The notes beneath the pieces were generated by a model, which saw only the letters and a list, made by a program, of their open reading frames with translations, was not told the DNA's origin and searched no databases. Shown here in pieces: positions 6,205-7,450 of a stretch of 7,450 nucleotides of DNA. The DNA lies in NCBI GenBank assembly GCA_046765875.1, contig JBKPSJ010000017.1, positions 1 to 7,450 on the forward strand, written 5' to 3'. The position numbers and the translations under genes are program-made. The stretch is from DASRHY01 sp046765875. GTDB lineage: Bacteria > Actinomycetota > Actinomycetes > Propionibacteriales > Kribbellaceae. How positions within the stretch are numbered: position 1 is the first letter of the stretch; each line of letters starts with the position of its first letter.

Positions 6205-6240
6205 AGGGGCCTCCTTAGGCGGACGCGGCTCCGGGTCATG

Positions 6241-6260
6241 AACCTATGCCCAACTTATGC
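6241..6260 (-). promoter_or_regulatory. Candidate whiB promoter: two -10 elements within an 11-bp direct repeat
   Basis: On the minus strand two TAnnnT hexamers, TAAGTT (6257-6252) and TAGGTT (6246-6241), are exactly 11 bases apart. They are part of a repeated GCATA (6260-6256 and 6249-6245). Either would give a 5' leader of roughly 30-40 bases ahead of the strong ribosome site. An 11-base period places equal half-sites on the same face of the helix, so the repeat could instead be an operator. No clear -35 was found. Confidence 0.35.
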
Positions 6261-6344
6261 ACCGCTCGGACCCTCCCGAAACCCCCATTTCGCGACAGTC
6301 CGATAACGGCTGCACACTCTGTGTCGCCGGGTGACGATGGTGGC

Positions 6345-7337
6345 GTGCCCGACCCGGACCGTGGTACCGCCAAGGCCGGCCCGACACTGGCCGCGCCGTA
6401 CGATGACGCGACCGCACCTGAGGGCCTGCTGGGTGCCGACGCGCTCGGCGTCGGGGAGGTCGCCCGGCGGCTCGGTGTGGCCGCGCCGACACTGCGCAGC
6501 TGGGGCCGCCGGTACGGGCTGGAGCCGAGCGGCCGCAGCACCGGCGGTCACCGCCGGTACACCGCGGACGACGTGGCCCGGCTCCAGGTCGTGCTCCGGC
6601 TGGTCCGCCAGGGCGTGCCGACCGCGACCGCGGCGAAGGCGGTCCGCGGTACGACGGTGATCCCCGAGCTCACGCTGCGTGCCGACGTGCGGCCGAAGTA
6701 CCGGGACGTCGTCGCCGCGGCACGTGACGGAGCCGGCCGGCGGCGGCTGCTGCGGACGCTGGCCGAGCGGATGGACGTCCTCGGGCTGCAGGCGGCCATC
6801 GAGAGCGCGCTCGCGTCCGGCGGCGTGGTCCCGGTCTGGACCGACCTGGTGGTCCCCCTGTTGTCCGGCCTGCGGGACCGGCATCGCGGCCCGGGAGCCG
6901 AGGTCGAGCGGCAGACGGCCGAGGTCGTGGCCGGCTGCCTGCACCGGTACTCCGGTCAACTGTGGGCACGCAGGCCGCCGGACCCGGCCGGCCGGCCGGT
7001 ACTCCTCGCGACACTGCCGGGCGAGCCGCATCCGCTCCCGCTGCTGGCGCTGGCCGCGGCTCTCGCGGAGCGTCAGGTGCTCGGCCAGGTGCTGGGCGCG
7101 GGTGTTCCGGCGGAGGTTTTGGCCGCGGCCGCGACCCGGTGCCACCCGGCGGCCGTCGTGGTCTGGGCCGGCACCGACTCGGCCGCCGACCCGCGGGCAC
7201 TGGCCGGGCTGACCCGCGACCCGCCGGCGTATCCAGTGGTTACCGCCGGGCCGGCGTGGCCCTCGTCGATCGGCGATACCAAGCCGGCGCGCACGCTGGC
7301 CGATACCGTCCGTCTGCTCGCGCCCGAGCCTGACTAG
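6345..7337 (+). CDS. MerR-family regulator with C-terminal cobalamin-binding-like domain
   Basis: With the GTG start at 6345 the protein has 330 residues. After a low-complexity N-tail, a winged-helix MerR domain spans about 34-103: LGVGEVARRLGVAAPTLRSW (34-53), the family-typical RRYGLEPSGRSTGGHRRYT (55-73), then DVARLQVV. A helical segment (about 118-205) and a Rossmann-like half (about 218-330; VLLATLPGEPHPLPLLALA at 219-237) have the layout of CarH/LitR-type MerR-B12 proteins. Glu227-x-His229 matches the lower cobalamin ligand, but the Wx9EH motif is not seen (RHRGPGAEVERQ, 179-190). Start choice: third-position base use is not coding-like before 6321; GTG 6321 (+8 residues) is an alternative, while ATG 6246 is unlikely. 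It is divergent from the whiB-like gene. It ends in a CTAG shared with the neighbouring channel gene. The regulated genes are unknown. Confidence 0.85.
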   Translation: MPDPDRGTAKAGPTLAAPYDDATAPEGLLGADALGVGEVARRLGVAAPTLRSWGRRYGLEPSGRSTGGHRRYTADDVARLQVVLRLVRQGVPTATAAKAVRGTTVIPELTLRADVRPKYRDVVAAARDGAGRRRLLRTLAERMDVLGLQAAIESALASGGVVPVWTDLVVPLLSGLRDRHRGPGAEVERQTAEVVAGCLHRYSGQLWARRPPDPAGRPVLLATLPGEPHPLPLLALAAALAERQVLGQVLGAGVPAEVLAAAATRCHPAAVVVWAGTDSAADPRALAGLTRDPPAYPVVTAGPAWPSSIGDTKPARTLADTVRLLAPEPD

Positions 7338-7450
7338 CTCACCAGGCTGCCGAGGCCCACGCCGGCGGCCGCCGCCACGAGGCCCGCGGCGAGGCTGACG
7401 ACCACGTTGAGCACTGCCTGCAGCCGGGCGCCGTCCTCGGCCAGCCGTAC
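7334..7450 (-). CDS. crcB: CrcB/FluC fluoride channel, C-terminal fragment cut by window edge
   Basis: Thirty-eight C-terminal residues are visible, beginning VRLAEDGARLQAVLNVVVSL and ending in a small-residue-rich helix, then TAG at 7336-7334. The pattern V-R-L-x-E-x-G followed by N-V-V-V-S-L-A-A-G is the start and core of the fourth membrane helix of CrcB/FluC fluoride exporters, small dual-topology dimeric channels of about 120-130 residues per subunit. The decisive upstream motifs (GGxxGAxxR and the TTFSTF region) lie outside the window. The stop codon overlaps the convergent MerR gene by four bases. In actinobacteria crcB genes often occur as adjacent pairs; here only one end can be seen. 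Confidence 0.75.
   Translation of the reverse strand, partial: VRLAEDGARLQAVLNVVVSLAAGLVAAAAGVGLGSLVS

Noticed and set aside
6249..6280. GGGAGG-N17-GTT on the minus strand as a SigR/SigH-type stress promoter for the whiB-like gene
   Set aside because: The -35 half departs from the GGAAT consensus, and G-rich hexamers are common at this base composition. TAnnnT elements explain the region as well.
6246..6344. Extension of the MerR-type gene to the ATG at 6246
   Set aside because: Third-position base use here is not coding-like, no ribosome site is present, and the segment coincides with the divergent promoter region.

Overview
The window is high-GC, densely packed DNA with strong G/C preference at third codon positions. 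A WhiB-family iron-sulfur protein and an actinobacterial-type GlnE place it in an actinobacterium. The overall gene style resembles Kribbella/Nocardioides-like soil actinobacteria, but the genus is a guess. No tRNA, rRNA, insertion sequence, CRISPR array or phage gene was seen. The content looks chromosomal and mostly core.

Layout from left to right: (1) the 3' part of glnE, the bifunctional glutamine synthetase adenylyltransferase, enters from the left edge and ends at 1697. (2) A stand-alone Lon substrate-binding-domain protein lies on the opposite strand (2342 down to 1698); its stop codon directly abuts the glnE stop. (3) A 261-bp divergent control region (2343-2603) holds an imperfect palindrome, a short leader-peptide gene ending in Ser-Ala-Ser-Cys-stop, and GC-rich inverted repeats that could form alternative hairpins. 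(4) A three-gene ABC importer operon of the sulfonate/nitrate/taurine type follows (lipoprotein 2604-3668, ATPase 3676-4491, permease 4475-5389). It is closed by a perfect 14-bp hairpin. (5) A small two-helix membrane protein of PLDc_N type (5467-5883) has a probable leaderless start. (6) A WhiB3/WhiD-like regulator (6204 down to 5911) is divergent from (7) a MerR-type regulator with a C-terminal cobalamin-binding-like half (about 6345-7337). (8) The C-terminus of a CrcB/FluC fluoride channel enters from the right edge on the minus strand; its stop codon overlaps the MerR stop in a shared CTAG.

The most interesting unit is the leader peptide plus ABC operon. The leader carries an RRRHVDLLRV core and a terminal Cys, like the short 'putative leader peptides' known upstream of sulfur-related genes in actinobacteria. 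This suggests that the importer brings in an organosulfur compound and is controlled by cysteine/sulfur status through translation-coupled attenuation. That link is inference. The second point of interest is the MerR regulator: it keeps the Glu-x-His of a lower cobalamin ligand but appears to lack the Wx9EH motif of light-sensing CarH proteins.
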